Position numbers and translations under genes: made by a program
Notes under the pieces: generated by a model
What the model saw: the letters and a program-made list of their open reading frames with translations, nothing else
What the model was told of the DNA's origin: nothing
Database searches by the model: none
NCBI GenBank assembly: GCA_902806435.1
Contig: CADCWO010000064.1
Location: forward strand, 1 to 64,000
DNA: 64,000 nucleotides
Reading direction: 5' to 3'
Origin: an uncultured Synechococcales cyanobacterium
GTDB taxonomy: Bacteria > Cyanobacteriota > Cyanobacteriia > Thermosynechococcales > Thermosynechococcaceae
Shown: one piece after another, positions 17,449 to 26,221 of the stretch
Layout of the letters: every line of letters starts with the position of its first letter
Numbering within the stretch: position 1 is the stretch's first letter

Positions 17449-18216
17449 GTGGCAAAGGCTCCGTCTTGGAAATATCCAGTCCTTAGATTGATTAAACAAG
17501 ATTTGCTGTCCTTTGCTTGCGAATTATCTGAACTGCGAGGCAGTAAGCGTTTTCTCCTAAAAGCTTTGAGGAAGCGGAATTTACTGTTTTTTCTAGGGGG
17601 TGCGATCGCGCTTTGGCAATGGCAACTGCTGCTGGCAGCTGGTATCGGTCTACTGAGTACAGGCTTAATCTACAAAATACAGCAGCGCGGCTGGCAACTG
17701 CCTTGGGCTAGTATCAGGCGGTTGTGGGATAGCGCCAACCGTCAGTTAATCTTGGCTGTTACTGCTGGCGGTGTTACTACACTGGGCGCTTACCTGGCGA
17801 TTGAGGTCTGGATCGATTCCAAAAATCCCTGGATTGCGACTGGAGCGATTCTTCAAGGCTGTGGCACATTAGCTGTCTTGATATTGCTAATTTGGCAAAT
17901 GGCTGAGCGTCATTCTTCCAGCAGTGATCTTCAATTCAACCAGTTAGTGCTCGATTTAACCCACTCTGACCCTCTAAAGCGGTTAATTGCTGTCCGCCAG
18001 CTCACTCAATCAGCTCAAGCGCGGCCTGACAAAACCCGTAATATGATGATTGCTGAGTATTTTCAGTTAATGCTGAGTCGAGAACTAGAAGTTGTAGTTC
18101 AAAACGCGATTTTAGACGGTTTAGAGGTTGTGGGCGCTTCGCAACTTAATTCCGCAGACAGTCCTGCTTGGCTGATTAACCCAGCTAAAACCAAAACAGT
18201 GCCTAGTTCCCACTAA
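17449..18216 (+). CDS. Membrane protein of the cyanobacterial armadillo-type-fold family
   Basis: A 255-aa protein. Hydrophobic helices are at about residues 44-72 (two passes), 100-120 and 132-152, then a soluble C-terminal part of about 100 residues (LVLDLTHSDPLKRLIAVRQLTQ...) that resembles a short armadillo/HEAT repeat. Similar cyanobacterial proteins are annotated only as armadillo-type fold proteins; the function is unknown. The start is GTG 17449. Its 3' end overlaps the convergent phnC by 4 nt. Confidence 0.65.
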   Translation: MAKAPSWKYPVLRLIKQDLLSFACELSELRGSKRFLLKALRKRNLLFFLGGAIALWQWQLLLAAGIGLLSTGLIYKIQQRGWQLPWASIRRLWDSANRQLILAVTAGGVTTLGAYLAIEVWIDSKNPWIATGAILQGCGTLAVLILLIWQMAERHSSSSDLQFNQLVLDLTHSDPLKRLIAVRQLTQSAQARPDKTRNMMIAEYFQLMLSRELEVVVQNAILDGLEVVGASQLNSADSPAWLINPAKTKTVPSSH

Positions 18217-18965
18217 TCTTTTTCCAAGCTGGAGGGGCGATAAATTTGATTGATATCAGCTTCGTCTAACTCGTCAGTCGGTGTATCCAGGACCAACCTT
18301 CCGGCGCGGATACCGAGGATGCGATCGCTGTATTGTTTGGCAAACTCTACTTGGTGCAGGTTGCAAATCACAGTCAATCCTTCTTGCTGGCAAAGCGATC
18401 GCAGCAAACTTAGTACCACTTGGGCTGAGTTTGGATCAAGGCTGGCAACGGGTTCATCGGCTAGAATCAAACCCGCACCCTGAGTTAGGGCCCGGGCAAT
18501 AGCCACTCGCTGCTGCTGCCCTCCCGAGAGTTGATCCGCTCGCTGAAACGCAAAGTCCAGTAATTGCACCCGGTTCAAAGCGCTCAGGCCTTCAACTAGT
18601 AGCGAGGTCGGATATTGGTTGAGAAAACAACGCCAGAGAGATAGCTCCGGTAGCCGCCCGGCTAGGCAGTTGGCTAAAGCACTGCGACGACGTACCAGGT
18701 TAGATTGCTGTGCGACCAGGGCAATTTGGCGACGACAAAAGCGTAGTTCCTTAGTAGAACAGGTTGTGAGGTTGAGTCCTTGAAACCAAATCTGGCCTTG
18801 ATCCGGCTGGAGGAGCCGCGGAATACAGCGTAGTAACGTCGATTTTCCGGCACCGCTTGGCCCCAAGATTGCTGTAAAGGAGTGGGGCTTGATTGTAAAG
18901 CTGATATCCCTCAGCGCGATCGCGCCACTGCGATAGGATTTAGAAAGTTGGGTAATCTGAAGCAT
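18213..18965 (-). CDS. phnC: Phosphonate-type ABC transporter ATP-binding protein, second cluster
   Basis: ATPase (250 aa) with Walker A GPSGAGKS at about residue 35, signature LSGGQQQR at about 148, Walker B ILADEP and switch His in NLHQVEFA. It powers the permease encoded by the next gene upstream (18970-19845), which lies only 4 nt away. The whole set (phnD-phnE-phnC, 20807 to 18213) is complete and distinct from the left-edge cluster, whose order is D-C-E. Substrate: phosphonate, phosphite or phosphate by family. Confidence 0.92.
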   Translation of the reverse strand: MLQITQLSKSYRSGAIALRDISFTIKPHSFTAILGPSGAGKSTLLRCIPRLLQPDQGQIWFQGLNLTTCSTKELRFCRRQIALVAQQSNLVRRRSALANCLAGRLPELSLWRCFLNQYPTSLLVEGLSALNRVQLLDFAFQRADQLSGGQQQRVAIARALTQGAGLILADEPVASLDPNSAQVVLSLLRSLCQQEGLTVICNLHQVEFAKQYSDRILGIRAGRLVLDTPTDELDEADINQIYRPSSLEKD

Positions 18966-18969
18966 TCAG

Positions 18970-19845
18970 CTAGCCGAGACGGTGACGTAAAGTAGCACTG
19001 AGGGCATCAATGCTGCTGACCATCACTAGGATCAAGATCAAAATTGTAGCCAGACGCGGGAAATCTAATAACTTCAGGCTAACCATAAGTTCGTAGCCAA
19101 TTCCTCCTGCCCCGACAATGCCAAGAATGACGGAGGAACGGACATTAAATTCCCACAAGTATAAGCTGATACCGATCAGCCCCGGCAAAGCTTCTGGTAG
19201 CACCGCAAAAGCAAAGGTGCGCAGACGGCCAGCCCCAATTGCTTCCACCGCCTCAATCGGCTCCGGGGGTAGAGTTTCTAATACCTCTGCGTAAAGCTTT
19301 GCCATCGAACCTGTGGTGTGGAAGGCGACACCCAATACTCCGGCAAAAGGCCCTAGGCCGACGACGGAGACAAAGATCAAGGCAAAAATAGCTGTGTCAA
19401 TTGCGCGCAGGCCATTTAAGGCAGCTCGCAGCGGGGTTGCTAATAAAGGAAGCGGGGTGATGTTCCGAGCAACAACAACTGCTAGTGGTAGCGCCAGCAC
19501 AATCGCGATAACGGTACCGATAATCGCGATCGCCAGGGTTTCCCAAGTGGCGGAGGCAAAAGCAGGCCACTCCGAAAAGTCTGGCGGCCACAGCCGGACT
19601 AGCCAATCCCCTAAGCGGGGTAAGCCAGACCAAAGTTCCTGGGGCGCAACCTTGGCTTTTTGCACACTAGCAGCTATGACCGCAAATCCCATCAAACCCC
19701 AGAAGCTACGGCGTAGAAAGCGCCCTATCCAGGTGCGTTTGTACCTGGACTTTAAGATTGCCTCAAAATCCGGCGGCGGATGCAGACGCTGGGATGTTGA
19801 GGATGACCCTGGCGGCCTACAGCCCTCCGGGACGTTTCTCGTCAC
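18970..19845 (-). CDS. phnE: Phosphonate-type ABC transporter permease, second cluster
   Basis: Inner-membrane permease of 291 aa, the normal single-domain length. A cytoplasmic N-terminal tail of about 45 residues is followed by about six hydrophobic helices and the BPD_transp_1 signature around GIVGAGGIGYELM (about 245). The start ATG overlaps the stop of phnD by 4 nt. Compared with the left-edge permease, it does not continue into a second domain. Confidence 0.92.
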   Translation of the reverse strand: MTRNVPEGCRPPGSSSTSQRLHPPPDFEAILKSRYKRTWIGRFLRRSFWGLMGFAVIAASVQKAKVAPQELWSGLPRLGDWLVRLWPPDFSEWPAFASATWETLAIAIIGTVIAIVLALPLAVVVARNITPLPLLATPLRAALNGLRAIDTAIFALIFVSVVGLGPFAGVLGVAFHTTGSMAKLYAEVLETLPPEPIEAVEAIGAGRLRTFAFAVLPEALPGLIGISLYLWEFNVRSSVILGIVGAGGIGYELMVSLKLLDFPRLATILILILVMVSSIDALSATLRHRLG

Positions 19846-20807
19846 TTCACTGTACCTACTGATCGTCCTGCCGCCTCAATCGGAGCATAGTTACTGCCAT
19901 CGGACTTGACGAAGCCTGTGTAATTTTGAGGTAACAGCTTTTTAGCTTGCTCTGGGGAAAAGTTTACCAGCACAGTTTGTACTTTGGTTTTAATAGCATC
20001 CGGTAGGCCTCCCCGAACGGCGATCGCATCATTAGGCAAAGGATTGGACTGCCAAATAATTTTCAGTTTTGATTGATCGATCCGTCCTTCGCTGACTAGC
20101 ACATCTAGGTTGCGATCGTAATCAGAGGCAATGTCAGTTTGGCCGCTTAGCACAGCAATTGCTTGGGCGGCATGGCTGGCGCCCTCGTTATAGTCAAAAA
20201 CGGTTTTAGGGTCAATTTGGCGTCGCTTGAACTCTGCTTGGGGAACCAGCCAGCCGGAAGTAGAGCCGACATCCGCCAAGCTGAGCTTGAGTTTCGCCTT
20301 GGTTTGACTTTGACTGATGGCCTGATCTAGGGTATCAAACGGAGCATCCGCCCGCGCCATTAAGACAGCCTGATAGGTGGGCTTATCTTTGTATTTAACT
20401 GTCGCGATCGCCTGGATTGACGGCTCATTATGCTGGGCGAGCACGAACCCCCAAGGCCCCAACCATGCCGCATCTAGAGTGCCAGAGCGTAGAGCTTCTG
20501 AGATGCCCACCCAATCTTCGGTTATGGCAACCTCAGCAGCTGGAAGATTGACCTGCTTTGCCAATTCCTGAAACAGCGGCTCAAACTGTTTACGGTTCTC
20601 ACCAGGGGTCGGGAAGTAAGGGCCAACGCCAAATTTGATCTGCTCTAGCTTTGCCTCGGGAGTTCCCGTTGTGGGAGCTTGTCCTTCAGGGCTACTATCA
20701 GGGCCACCGCTACAGGCAACCACAAGGACTAGGGCCAGTGTTCCTAGAATGATTCTCCGCAGCCAACGGGGAACAAAGTGAATATAATTTTTACTGCGAT
20801 TATTCAT
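19842..20807 (-). CDS. phnD: Phosphonate/phosphite-type substrate-binding lipoprotein, second cluster
   Basis: Start ATG 20807 (a longer frame reaches 20831). The signal is a basic stretch, RRIILGTLALVLVVAC, with lipobox VVAC, so a lipid-anchored binding protein. The mature part (FGVGPYFPTPGENRKQFEPLF, then SGTLDAAWLGPWGFVLAQ) is PhnD/PtxB-like. It overlaps phnE by 4 nt. The substrate cannot be told from sequence; phosphite or phosphonate are the usual choices. No ptxD or C-P lyase gene is in the window. Confidence 0.9.
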   Translation of the reverse strand: MNNRSKNYIHFVPRWLRRIILGTLALVLVVACSGGPDSSPEGQAPTTGTPEAKLEQIKFGVGPYFPTPGENRKQFEPLFQELAKQVNLPAAEVAITEDWVGISEALRSGTLDAAWLGPWGFVLAQHNEPSIQAIATVKYKDKPTYQAVLMARADAPFDTLDQAISQSQTKAKLKLSLADVGSTSGWLVPQAEFKRRQIDPKTVFDYNEGASHAAQAIAVLSGQTDIASDYDRNLDVLVSEGRIDQSKLKIIWQSNPLPNDAIAVRGGLPDAIKTKVQTVLVNFSPEQAKKLLPQNYTGFVKSDGSNYAPIEAAGRSVGTVK

Positions 20808-20889
20808 GCGCTCGATTGTGTCACCTAGCAAAAGCTGCGAGAGCCGGAATGTCTGCTTATCTAGCCTAAAGCAACATGCTTGAGCCTTT

Positions 20890-21240
20890 GTGTCTCATTC
20901 TTCCAGGTCTGTGTTGTGCCAACTCCTTTATCCTGAGGCAAGGGGTGGACAAGGTAAGTGCTGGCAGCAGGTAGCGATCGCTAAGAATATCCGCCTACTT
21001 GTTCAACCTACTCACAGCCCGCAACTTAATCCCATTGAGCTTATAGGGGAGGAGGTTCCAACGCTTCTACATCCGAGGATTGAACTTAAGGGAAGCTGTG
21101 ATGGGCGCTTCTTGGAAGGCAGATCGGTATTGAATACTTGCCACAATAGCCTCCAGAAGAGGAGCCCCAATCTCCTCCGTAGATCTGCACAAACAAGCTT
21201 TAGGAAGCTAAATGTGATGGAAGTTCCCGCTTGGTTAACT
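20890..21240 (+). pseudogene. IS630-family transposase remnant
   Basis: The frame contains the IS630/Tc1-mariner DDE signature NIRLLVQPTHSPQLNPIEL, normally the region around the third catalytic residue, followed by a degraded tail. The upstream catalytic domain is missing, and no terminal repeats were found. It is a dead fragment lying between phnD (start 20807) and the convergent hydrolase gene. Confidence 0.72.
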
Positions 21241-22014
21241 GATCACTTTCTGGACCAGGACAAGATTGTCCCGTTGTGAAGGATGAAAGTGTTTCTTGCA
21301 GTAATCCCAGGAATTCAAAAATGCTTTGGCTAGAAACTTGTCTTTAGTGAACCAGAACTGAAACATTTCCTGCCAAACCTGGGAATTAAAGAGCTGTTTA
21401 TCTTGATACAACATTACAGCTAAACCGAAGTTAAGGAATCCCAAAATTAGAACATGGGCCACGATCATCCCCACCAACCGAAGTGGGTAACTCTGTGTTG
21501 CACTTTGAAATACGTCATAGGCAACGGATTGATGCTCAATTTCCTCCGCAGCATGCCACTCAAAAAGTGCTTTTAGCTGCGGCTGCGCTTCTGCCAGAAA
21601 GTTGTCTTTCAAGGCGAATTCAGCCATCAAAGCTGTCAGGTGCTCAATACCGGCAACGATTGCTAGATTTAACCTGATACTCAGCCGCTTTTCCAGCATA
21701 TTTAGAAGAACCCGCAACCAGCGAAGGTAAGGAGTAATCTCATAACCCTGTTGGTGGAGGTTATTCCAAAAATTTTTATGCTGAACGGCATGTTGTGCTT
21801 CCTGAGCGATGAATGCCCGAACGTCCTGGCTAATCTCGCCTTGACTAGTCTGCTTCAACCACTGCCTGACATTACGAATTATGTATTGTTCGACATCAGG
21901 AAATAGAAGCGTAATGCTGTTCAAAAAGTGAGTTTTGAAGGGACTATTTCCAAACCAATACCTATCGATTTGTTCTGGAAACTCAATGTTTACTGGTCTA
22001 ACCACGACAGACAT
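21235..22014 (-). CDS. Metal-dependent hydrolase-like protein (PF10118 type)
   Basis: A 259-aa protein with the ferritin-like, possibly diiron motifs of the metal-dependent hydrolase family: AQEAQHAVQHKNFW (E-x-x-H), an E in GIEHLTAL, and WHAAEEIEHQSVAYDV (E-x-x-H). A hydrophobic segment lies at about residues 185-215 (VGMIVAHVLILGFLNFGLAV), so membrane association is likely. I chose ATG 22014; GTG 22029 is also possible but sits directly on the AAAGGTG purine stretch. Substrate unknown. Confidence 0.78.
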   Translation of the reverse strand: MSVVVRPVNIEFPEQIDRYWFGNSPFKTHFLNSITLLFPDVEQYIIRNVRQWLKQTSQGEISQDVRAFIAQEAQHAVQHKNFWNNLHQQGYEITPYLRWLRVLLNMLEKRLSIRLNLAIVAGIEHLTALMAEFALKDNFLAEAQPQLKALFEWHAAEEIEHQSVAYDVFQSATQSYPLRLVGMIVAHVLILGFLNFGLAVMLYQDKQLFNSQVWQEMFQFWFTKDKFLAKAFLNSWDYCKKHFHPSQRDNLVLVQKVIS

Positions 22015-22308
22015 ATCTGGATGCACCACCTTTATTTATCTTTCAAGGTGTTCCCAAGAAAGTTGCAATACTGCTATGACTTCGAATTGTAGTTTTAGCT
22101 ACCTCTAGAAGCTGCTCTCCATTTGTGCGAACCTAACAATATAGAGATTGCTTGGGTGAGTTTCAGCGACAGTGCGCTCAAGCTATGAGTAGTTCTCAAC
22201 CTTAAATAGCACCGCAGTTGTTACTGACCCAATTCTTAATCTAACCTTTGGCCCACTAGGTGTGTAAACTTCTACTTGTGAGCCATATTGTTGCAGGAGA
22301 TGTATATC

Positions 22309-22542
22309 ATGACCCAGCAAAATGCGGCCCGGTTCTTTAAAGCGGTCAAGCAAAATGAAGCATTACAGGCAAGATTCAAGGCAATAACTGATCCAGATGC
22401 CTTCATCAATGTTGCTGCTAAACATGGCTTTTCCTTTCAAAAAGAAGATCTAAAGACTGAGCTCAGCAAATTATCCGAGGAGGAGGTTGCAGCAGTATGT
22501 AACCCGGGGATTGGTCCTCGACTACATATAGTGCCCAGGTAA
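22309..22542 (+). CDS. Nif11-like peptide (RiPP-leader family)
   Basis: A 77-aa protein. The Nif11 leader domain is clear: MTQQNAARFFKAVKQNEALQARF...ITDPDAFINVAAKHGFSF...LKTELSKLSEEEVAAV. ATG 22309 has AGGAGA 10 nt upstream, which decides against the earlier in-frame ATG/TTG at 22288. The usual Gly-Gly cleavage site is replaced by a short tail CNPGIGPRLHIVPR, found in many cyanobacterial Nif11 proteins that are not obvious bacteriocin precursors. No LanM, cyclodehydratase or peptidase gene is near. The next gene is a class IV aminotransferase. Confidence 0.82.
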   Translation: MTQQNAARFFKAVKQNEALQARFKAITDPDAFINVAAKHGFSFQKEDLKTELSKLSEEEVAAVCNPGIGPRLHIVPR

Positions 22543-22647
22543 AAATGTGACAACCATTATCTTGGCTGACGATTGTCAATTAGGCTGGTGGTTGTGCTCT
22601 AGATCAACTTCTATAAGGATCACTGACTTACAATAGGCATGATCTAA

Positions 22648-23511
22648 ATGCGCTTGGAAGCAACGCCAATTGTTTGGCACAACGGTACACTCGTTCAACG
22701 AGAAGAAGCTGCGCCCTCAATTGCTAGCCATTCGCTCCACCTGGGTGTTGGGGTGTTTGATGGCATTATGGCCTACTGGAATGGCGATCATTACTATATT
22801 CATCGTTTAGAAGCGCATCTAGAGCGCCTCCGGCACAGTTCGGTGCAGATGGGCCTAAGCTTTGCCTGGACAAATGCAGCACTGGAATCAGGGGTATGGT
22901 CTCTCTTGGAGGCACTACCAGCCGATAACTATTACATCAGACCGATTGTTTATCGTTCGGGTCCCTATCTAAACTTTAACGACACCATGCCTGTGGATGT
23001 CGCCATTCTGGGTGCGGCGATTGCCCGTGACGTAGATCAGCCTCTGACCTGCCACATCTCGGAATTTGAGCGAGTATCCGGTCGAGCTATCCCGGTTACC
23101 TGGAAGCTCTGTGGCACCTACGTGAATAGTTACTTAGCCCGGCGGGCAGCGATCGCCAGTGGATTTAGTGATGCGATTATGCTAGATGAAAAAGGCCGAA
23201 TCACGGAAGCAACCGCTGCCAACCTTTTTTTGCTGCAAAAAGATAGCGTTGTTACCCCTGCCCTAACACCAAATATTTTTCCAGGCATTACCCGCACTAC
23301 TCTACTTGAGATTGCCCAGTCGTTGCGAATCGAAGTGATAGAACGCGATATTTGGCCTGAAGAGCTAAAACATTTTGATGGTGCTTTTCTGGCGGCGACA
23401 ATGATCGAGTTGAAGCCTTTGGCAGCCATTCATCCCTACCAGTACAGCTCAGCTAGTCATCCTCTATTCTGTAGTTTCTTAGAGGAGTTCCGAGCAATTA
23501 GCCATCAATAA
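22648..23511 (+). CDS. Class IV (branched-chain/D-amino acid-type) aminotransferase
   Basis: A PLP enzyme of 287 aa, fold type IV. The PLP lysine sits in PVTWKLCGTYVNSYLARR (about residue 155), the substrate/PLP-binding EATAANLF at about 192, and the C-terminal loop GAFLAATMIELKPLA at about 255. Closest to branched-chain aminotransferase (IlvE) and D-amino acid transaminase; substrate uncertain. It is 105 nt downstream of the Nif11 gene, on the same strand, so may or may not share a transcript. Confidence 0.85.
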   Translation: MRLEATPIVWHNGTLVQREEAAPSIASHSLHLGVGVFDGIMAYWNGDHYYIHRLEAHLERLRHSSVQMGLSFAWTNAALESGVWSLLEALPADNYYIRPIVYRSGPYLNFNDTMPVDVAILGAAIARDVDQPLTCHISEFERVSGRAIPVTWKLCGTYVNSYLARRAAIASGFSDAIMLDEKGRITEATAANLFLLQKDSVVTPALTPNIFPGITRTTLLEIAQSLRIEVIERDIWPEELKHFDGAFLAATMIELKPLAAIHPYQYSSASHPLFCSFLEEFRAISHQ

Positions 23512-23615
23512 CTGAAGTTCGGATTGGAGTAGTTTCTTGTCCTAGCTGATCAATCATCACGGATGGCTCTAGAGCTAGAGCCAACGTTGATAGCTAGAAC
23601 CTTTAGCGTAATCGC

Positions 23616-23708
23616 TTACAGTTCTCTATTTGATTGTCCTGAAAAACGCCGAAGCAGAAAGTACAAAGTTACTACACCTAGCAAGGCGGCAAGAATGAGA
23701 AAAGCCAT
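23616..23708 (-). CDS. 30-aa single-pass membrane protein
   Basis: ATG 23708 to TAA 23616-23618. Almost all of residues 2-19 (AFLILAALLGVVTLYFLL) is one hydrophobic helix, followed by a basic, polar tail (RRFSGQSNREL). A GGAG about 9 nt upstream and the strong hydrophobic/basic pattern make it likely to be real. It is in the size class of small photosystem and cytochrome b6f subunits, but does not match those I know. Confidence 0.5.
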   Translation of the reverse strand: MAFLILAALLGVVTLYFLLRRFSGQSNREL

Positions 23709-24008
23709 AAATTCTCCAATCACTCCTTACATGCTAAATCGCCTCTTATTCGCAGCACTTCAGTCTTGAGGCAGGTTACTATCGCCCTGATTGCAGCTCT
23801 AACTTAGGATGGTCAATTGATTAGCCGGAGGGTCGGATAAGCCCGCTATGGCCTATGGAACTGGGTAGATTCTCTTAGATTTGGGGGTAACCATTCCCCC
23901 ATCAGAGCTGTAGCTGTTGCAAGATAAGAAAATCTATAATGTCTTCTCTAGATTTGTAGACTACCCTTCAATGCCAGAGTATTGGTCTAGATCACCTTGT
24001 AAGGTTGA
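23709..24008. other. Intergenic region, nothing recognised
   Basis: About 300 nt between the tiny membrane-protein gene and the end of the glycan cassette. No gene or strong hairpin was seen. Confidence 0.35.
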
Positions 24009-25106
24009 TCAGCACTCAACGCTACTATCTATGTCGCCGTGGCATAGTAACTGCTCTAGTTGAGTAACCCGTTGGGTATACGTATGTTCTGCCAAAACTC
24101 TTCTGCGGGCAGCATCACCGATCTGGCGAGCTCGATCTGGGGTGAGTGACTGTAGCAGTTCAGCTACCTGCTGTCCATTGTGAGCAATCAGGATTTCCTC
24201 GGCTGGCTCCAGGAACTGCTCTATGCCCTGCCAAGGATCGGTGATTAAACAGGCGCCTGCCCCGGCAGCCTCAAATATTCGTGTCGCGGGGGAGAAGCCA
24301 TAGGTGGCCATACTCTGGCGATTAATGTTTAAGACGGCCCGCGAGGAGCAATTGAAAGCATTGTGTTCGCAGGTGCGGACGTGACCAATAAGATGAACAT
24401 TTTGGGGCAGAACTTTATCATCCCAGCCGCTCCCGCCAAGCAAAAATTTACTTGTAGGTATCTGGGCAGCAGCCTTCAGAAGAAATTCCTCAACTCGCGC
24501 TTCACGATCAGGTAAGCGATTGCCTAAAAAGCTAAGATCCGCCGCAAAGCTTGGGTCAGGCCCTACTGGGTAATGAGTGGTGGGGTCCAAGGCATTGTAG
24601 ATAGGTGTACAGCTGTGCGCCCCAAGGCCAGTATAGGCTTCAACTACTGGCGCCCCACCTCCGTAGGTTAAAACCAGGTCATACTGAGGAATCAAAGAGC
24701 GGAAGGGGTCTTTGGGGTTGGCTAGCACCCGATCCAGCGTGGCAGGCGCATCCACGTCCCAAAATCCAATTAGGTTGTTGGCTTGTTTCAGTTCTAGAAC
24801 TGCCGCCTCAAGCAGGGCGTCGAACACCCCGACACCGCTGGCCTTGAGGATCAAGTCAGCACCTCTGGCCTGCTCTAAAGACTGCAATACCCCCGTTTCA
24901 GTGGCTGGATAGACGACAACCCTGGCCCAATCTGGATCGGGAATATCCCGATGAGCTTGGCGGCCAAAGGCATCCGGTTCATAGAAGGTTACTTGATGAT
25001 CGCGATCGCTAAGGGCTCGGATAATTCCTCGGTAATAGGTTGCTGCGCCATTCCAGTAGGCAGAGACTAGGCTAGAGCCGAAAAAGGCGATGTTGAGACC
25101 AGTCAT
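24009..25106 (-). CDS. CgeB-like glycosyltransferase (last gene of glycan operon)
   Basis: A 365-aa glycosyltransferase of the CgeB/DUF3880-type GT-B fold. Characteristic features are NIAFFGSSLVSAYWNGAAT near the start, DADLILKASG, a D-rich middle, a substrate-side LSFLGNRLPDREARV, and the C-terminal nucleotide-binding stretch RIFEAAGAGACLITDPWQGI. It overlaps the upstream gene by 4 nt. A similar motif order occurs in the genes at 25103 and 32114, so these three are paralogs. Donor and acceptor are unknown. Confidence 0.83.
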   Translation of the reverse strand: MTGLNIAFFGSSLVSAYWNGAATYYRGIIRALSDRDHQVTFYEPDAFGRQAHRDIPDPDWARVVVYPATETGVLQSLEQARGADLILKASGVGVFDALLEAAVLELKQANNLIGFWDVDAPATLDRVLANPKDPFRSLIPQYDLVLTYGGGAPVVEAYTGLGAHSCTPIYNALDPTTHYPVGPDPSFAADLSFLGNRLPDREARVEEFLLKAAAQIPTSKFLLGGSGWDDKVLPQNVHLIGHVRTCEHNAFNCSSRAVLNINRQSMATYGFSPATRIFEAAGAGACLITDPWQGIEQFLEPAEEILIAHNGQQVAELLQSLTPDRARQIGDAARRRVLAEHTYTQRVTQLEQLLCHGDIDSSVEC

Positions 25107-26221
25107 GCCAGTAACGCCTCCGCTTGACTTATTTCCTCCAGTTGTCTGTAGATGTGGAGCAATTCATCCACCCGATGAGCACAGGTATGGCGCGCCCGAA
25201 TGGTTTTCAGTCCATGGTCAACCAGAGTCTCGGCCTCGCTAGGATTTGCCAAGAGCCTCTTCAGGTGATGCTGCATAGCCTCCCCCGTAGGAGCTACCAA
25301 GAAGTCTTGACCAGGGGTAAACAGTCCTTCTGCGTCCTGCCAGGGAGCAGAGATCAAGGGAATCCCACAGGCTAGGGCTTCAAAGGGCCGAATTGTGGGG
25401 ATACCCGGTAAAGCGTCAGCATAAGGGCGGCGGGGGACATGAACGGTGACCCGAAAGCGACTAAACACCTGAGGGACTTGGTAGTTCGGTAACCAACCAC
25501 CATACTCAATGCCAGCATCACTCAAAGCTTTCTGGGCAGACTGCGGATAGCGCACCCCATAAACCCGTGCCTTTAGACCAAGCGTTTTGATCGGGTTAAT
25601 TAAGAACTCATCCAGCTCCGCCGTGCGCTCATCATCGCCCCAGTTGCCAATCCAGACCAGATCTCCTTCACACTCAGAAGATCCAATGGGGTGAAAAATC
25701 CGGGTGTCAGCTGCTTCATGCCAGGCCCAGGCTTGCTTGATCCAGCCTTGGGCAAGGTAAAGATCACGAATCACTGCTCCAAAAGCCAATAGGCCATCGT
25801 AATTGGTTAGATCATAGGCTGCCATGCTATCCGGGGCGGTAACCGAACGATGGTGAGTATCGTGGAATATCAGGCGGTAGCTACCTGCCTGGGCTCGGTG
25901 TTGACCAATCTGCTGTACCAGCACCGGATCATTCCACTCATGCACCAGGACGAGATTGGCCCCGGCTAGAGCTTGATCTAGGTCCAGCACTGAAGGGTCG
26001 TAGCGGGTGCTCTGAAGCTGGGGATAGGCTACCTGAAATTCAGCGATCGCGCTATTCCCAGCGTCCGCCAGCAGGTTCTGAAGGCTCCAAGCGTCCTTGG
26101 GTTCATAAACCCGAACTTGATGTCCCCGAGAAAGTAGTTCCGTCGTGATACCACGCAAAAAGTGAGCGTTGCCGTGGTTCCAATCCGACAGCAGGGAATG
26201 GCAAAAAATTACGATCTGCAT
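25103..26221 (-). CDS. CgeB-like glycosyltransferase
   Basis: A 372-aa GT-B glycosyltransferase similar to its neighbours. The start IVIFCHSLLSDWNHGNAHFLRGI and the C-terminal RPFEALACGIPLISAPWQDAEGLF mark the CgeB/GT4-like architecture. It overlaps the downstream gene by 4 nt and the upstream GT4-like gene by 13 nt, so the three GT genes are almost certainly translated from one message. It may act before or after the 24009 enzyme; order cannot be seen. Confidence 0.82.
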   Translation of the reverse strand: MQIVIFCHSLLSDWNHGNAHFLRGITTELLSRGHQVRVYEPKDAWSLQNLLADAGNSAIAEFQVAYPQLQSTRYDPSVLDLDQALAGANLVLVHEWNDPVLVQQIGQHRAQAGSYRLIFHDTHHRSVTAPDSMAAYDLTNYDGLLAFGAVIRDLYLAQGWIKQAWAWHEAADTRIFHPIGSSECEGDLVWIGNWGDDERTAELDEFLINPIKTLGLKARVYGVRYPQSAQKALSDAGIEYGGWLPNYQVPQVFSRFRVTVHVPRRPYADALPGIPTIRPFEALACGIPLISAPWQDAEGLFTPGQDFLVAPTGEAMQHHLKRLLANPSEAETLVDHGLKTIRARHTCAHRVDELLHIYRQLEEISQAEALLA

